From the NCBI GenBank assembly GCA_024691465.1, contig JAILNO010000134.1, forward strand, positions 1 to 10,768: DNA of 10,768 nt, given 5' to 3'. This document shows, one piece after another, positions 6,513 through 10,768 of this stretch (positions are counted from its first letter, which is position 1; each line of letters begins with the position of its first letter). The notes beneath the pieces are model-generated. The model had not been told where the DNA came from. It saw only the letters and a list, made by a program, of their open reading frames with translations, and did not search any database. Made by a program: the position numbers and the translations under genes. The DNA comes from Pseudobutyrivibrio sp. (GTDB lineage: Bacteria; Bacillota_A; Clostridia; Lachnospirales; Lachnospiraceae).

Positions 6513-6914
6513 TTAAGCTTTAATATCCTGACGGACAAGTGCCTTCTTAAGGGCAAGCTCTGCTCTAAGAACATCTATATTCTCGCCCTTCTCTGCAAGT
6601 CTTGCTCTTGCTCTGTCTTCTGCATTACGAGCTCTCTCCACATCAATCTCTGAAGGCCACTCAGCTACTTCTGCAAGTAACGTAACTTTATCTGGAAGGA
6701 TCTCAGCAAGGCCCGCATGAATCGCAGCCTTTTTCTGACCATCCACCTCAGTGATTGTGCATATGCCCGGCGCAATGACAGTAGTTAAGGGTATGTGCTT
6801 TGGCAGAACGCCAATCTCGCCCTCAACCGTATTAAATTCAACCATTGTAGCTTCACCTTCGTAAAAGCTACGCTCTGGCGTAATGATTGATACTTTAAAG
6901 GTGTTTTCTGCCAT
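6513..6914 (-). CDS. atpC: ATP synthase F1 subunit epsilon
   Basis: This 133-residue protein is the epsilon subunit of the rotor central stalk. It couples F1 to the c-ring and can inhibit ATP hydrolysis. The N-terminal beta-sandwich (about 1-86) contains the family signature GEIGVLPKHIPL (32-43) and HAGLAEILPDKVTLLAE (66-82). The C-terminal two-helix hairpin (about 88-133) begins with IDVERA (90-95), which fits the (I/L)DxxRA ATP-binding motif known from Bacillus epsilon subunits, and carries further Arg residues (R96, R101, R103, R105). Its ribosome site AGGAGG overlaps the atpD stop codon, with 13 nt between genes. The length is normal. An extra small gene follows 36 nt downstream. Confidence 0.97.
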   Translation of the reverse strand: MAENTFKVSIITPERSFYEGEATMVEFNTVEGEIGVLPKHIPLTTVIAPGICTITEVDGQKKAAIHAGLAEILPDKVTLLAEVAEWPSEIDVERARNAEDRARARLAEKGENIDVLRAELALKKALVRQDIKA

Positions 6915-6927
6915 TTAATGCCACCTC

Positions 6928-8328
<1,401 letters not shown>

Positions 8329-8336
8329 TCACTCTC

Positions 8337-9203
8337 CTAACTAAGTGCTTCCGCACCAGCGATAATCTCGGTTAATTCCTGAGTAATTGATCCCTGGCGG
8401 GCACGATTGTATTTTAATGATAGATCACTAATAATATCCTCTGCATTATTGGTAGCTGAATCCATAGCTTGCATTCTGGCACCGTTCTCTGAAGCAACCG
8501 CCTCAACTAATGCACCATATACAAGTGAAGTAACATACTTAGGAATAATCATCTCTAAAGCCTCTTCCTCATTTGGCTCAAAATTCATAAGAGCCTCTGC
8601 GGAATTAGCCTTAGCAGCTTCTACATCCTCTTCTGATACCTCAGCTGGAAGCAACTTCATAAGCTTTGGAATCTGGCTAACTGTGTTCTTGAAGTGTGTA
8701 TATACTAGATAAATCTGTCCGATTTCTCCATTAGCATATGCATCAAGAACATCCTTACAAATACTAACTGCATCTGCATAAGTAGGTGCCTCCATTGCTG
8801 GAGAATAATCCTTAACCACCTCGTATCCTTTGTGGGTAAGGCTGTCACCACCCTTATGACCAACTACATAAAGCTTTACATCAGAAGGATTCATATCTGA
8901 TCCTGTAATCATCTTAACAACATTAGAGTTGTATCCACCTGCCAGACCACGGTTAGAAGTAATGACTATTACGCCAATCTTCTCTGAACCATTGTCCTTA
9001 AGGTATCTATTATTTACAGTACCAGCTTTAGCAAGCATACTGCAGATTGTATTATACATAGCATTGAAATACGGTGTGGTCTGCTCTGCTTTGCTTCTAG
9101 CCTTCTGGAGCTTAACTGTAGATACAAGCTTCATGGCCTTAGTGATCTGCTGAGTGCTACTTACACTCTGTTTTCTTCTTTTTATGTCTCTCATTGAGGC
9201 CAT
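8337..9203 (-). CDS. atpG: ATP synthase F1 subunit gamma
   Basis: This 288-residue protein is the rotating central shaft of F1. The long N-terminal helix begins MASMRDIKRRKQSV and continues through ITKAMKLVSTVKLQKAR (20-36). The central Rossmann-like domain holds TSNRGLAGGYN (82-92). The C-terminal helix contains the conserved GARMQAMDSATNNA (241-254) and NRARQGSITQELTEI (266-280). The first Met was kept because AAGGAGG lies about 10 nt upstream, while Met4 would be 9 nt further away. The ribosome site overlaps the atpA TAA stop, with 15 nt between the genes, and the gene ends 11 nt before atpD. Length and motifs are normal. Confidence 0.98.
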   Translation of the reverse strand: MASMRDIKRRKQSVSSTQQITKAMKLVSTVKLQKARSKAEQTTPYFNAMYNTICSMLAKAGTVNNRYLKDNGSEKIGVIVITSNRGLAGGYNSNVVKMITGSDMNPSDVKLYVVGHKGGDSLTHKGYEVVKDYSPAMEAPTYADAVSICKDVLDAYANGEIGQIYLVYTHFKNTVSQIPKLMKLLPAEVSEEDVEAAKANSAEALMNFEPNEEEALEMIIPKYVTSLVYGALVEAVASENGARMQAMDSATNNAEDIISDLSLKYNRARQGSITQELTEIIAGAEALS

Positions 9204-9218
9204 AACAGATCACCCTCC

Positions 9219-10768
<1,550 letters not shown>

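Overview
The window is ordinary core-genome DNA from a low-to-moderate GC, anaerobic Firmicute. The protein sequences read most like Lachnospiraceae (Butyrivibrio/Pseudobutyrivibrio/Roseburia type); this is inferred from remembered family resemblance, not from a search. All starts are ATG, nearly every gene has a strong AGGAGG-like ribosome binding site, and genes are tightly packed. I saw no mobile element, CRISPR array, tRNA or rRNA.

Left block (1-5534, all minus strand). Read in the direction of transcription it runs: a tocopherol-cyclase-like lipocalin-fold protein of unknown role, aminoacyl-histidine dipeptidase (pepD), 6-phosphofructokinase (pfkA), DNA polymerase III gamma/tau (dnaX), and the first 20 codons of a YbaB/EbfC nucleoid protein that runs off the left edge. 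Gaps are only 3-43 nt and I see no U-tract terminator between the genes, so they may form one transcript from a promoter near 5579-5607. A strong hairpin (4260-4291) has the stop codon of the first gene in its loop.

Middle (5535-6246). A 172-nt AT-rich divergent intergenic region carries an extended -10 promoter in each direction. A GreA/GreB-family transcript cleavage factor is the only plus-strand gene. It ends at a GC-rich hairpin with T-runs on both sides, which should act as a bidirectional terminator for greA and for the convergent ATP synthase operon.

Right block (6252-10768, all minus strand). This is the 3' part of an F1Fo ATP synthase operon: the tail of atpH (delta), then atpA, atpG, atpD and atpC, followed by an unrecognised 74-residue coiled-coil protein in the same transcription unit. 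The F1 genes are coupled by a 4-nt ATGA overlap (atpH/atpA) or by stop codons embedded in the next gene's Shine-Dalgarno sequence.

I did not find a convincing undescribed multi-gene system. The most worthwhile leads are the small coiled-coil gene appended to the ATP synthase operon, the tocopherol-cyclase-like gene in a probable anaerobe, the unusual Asn in the phosphofructokinase phosphoryl-donor loop, and the grouping of glycolytic and replication genes.
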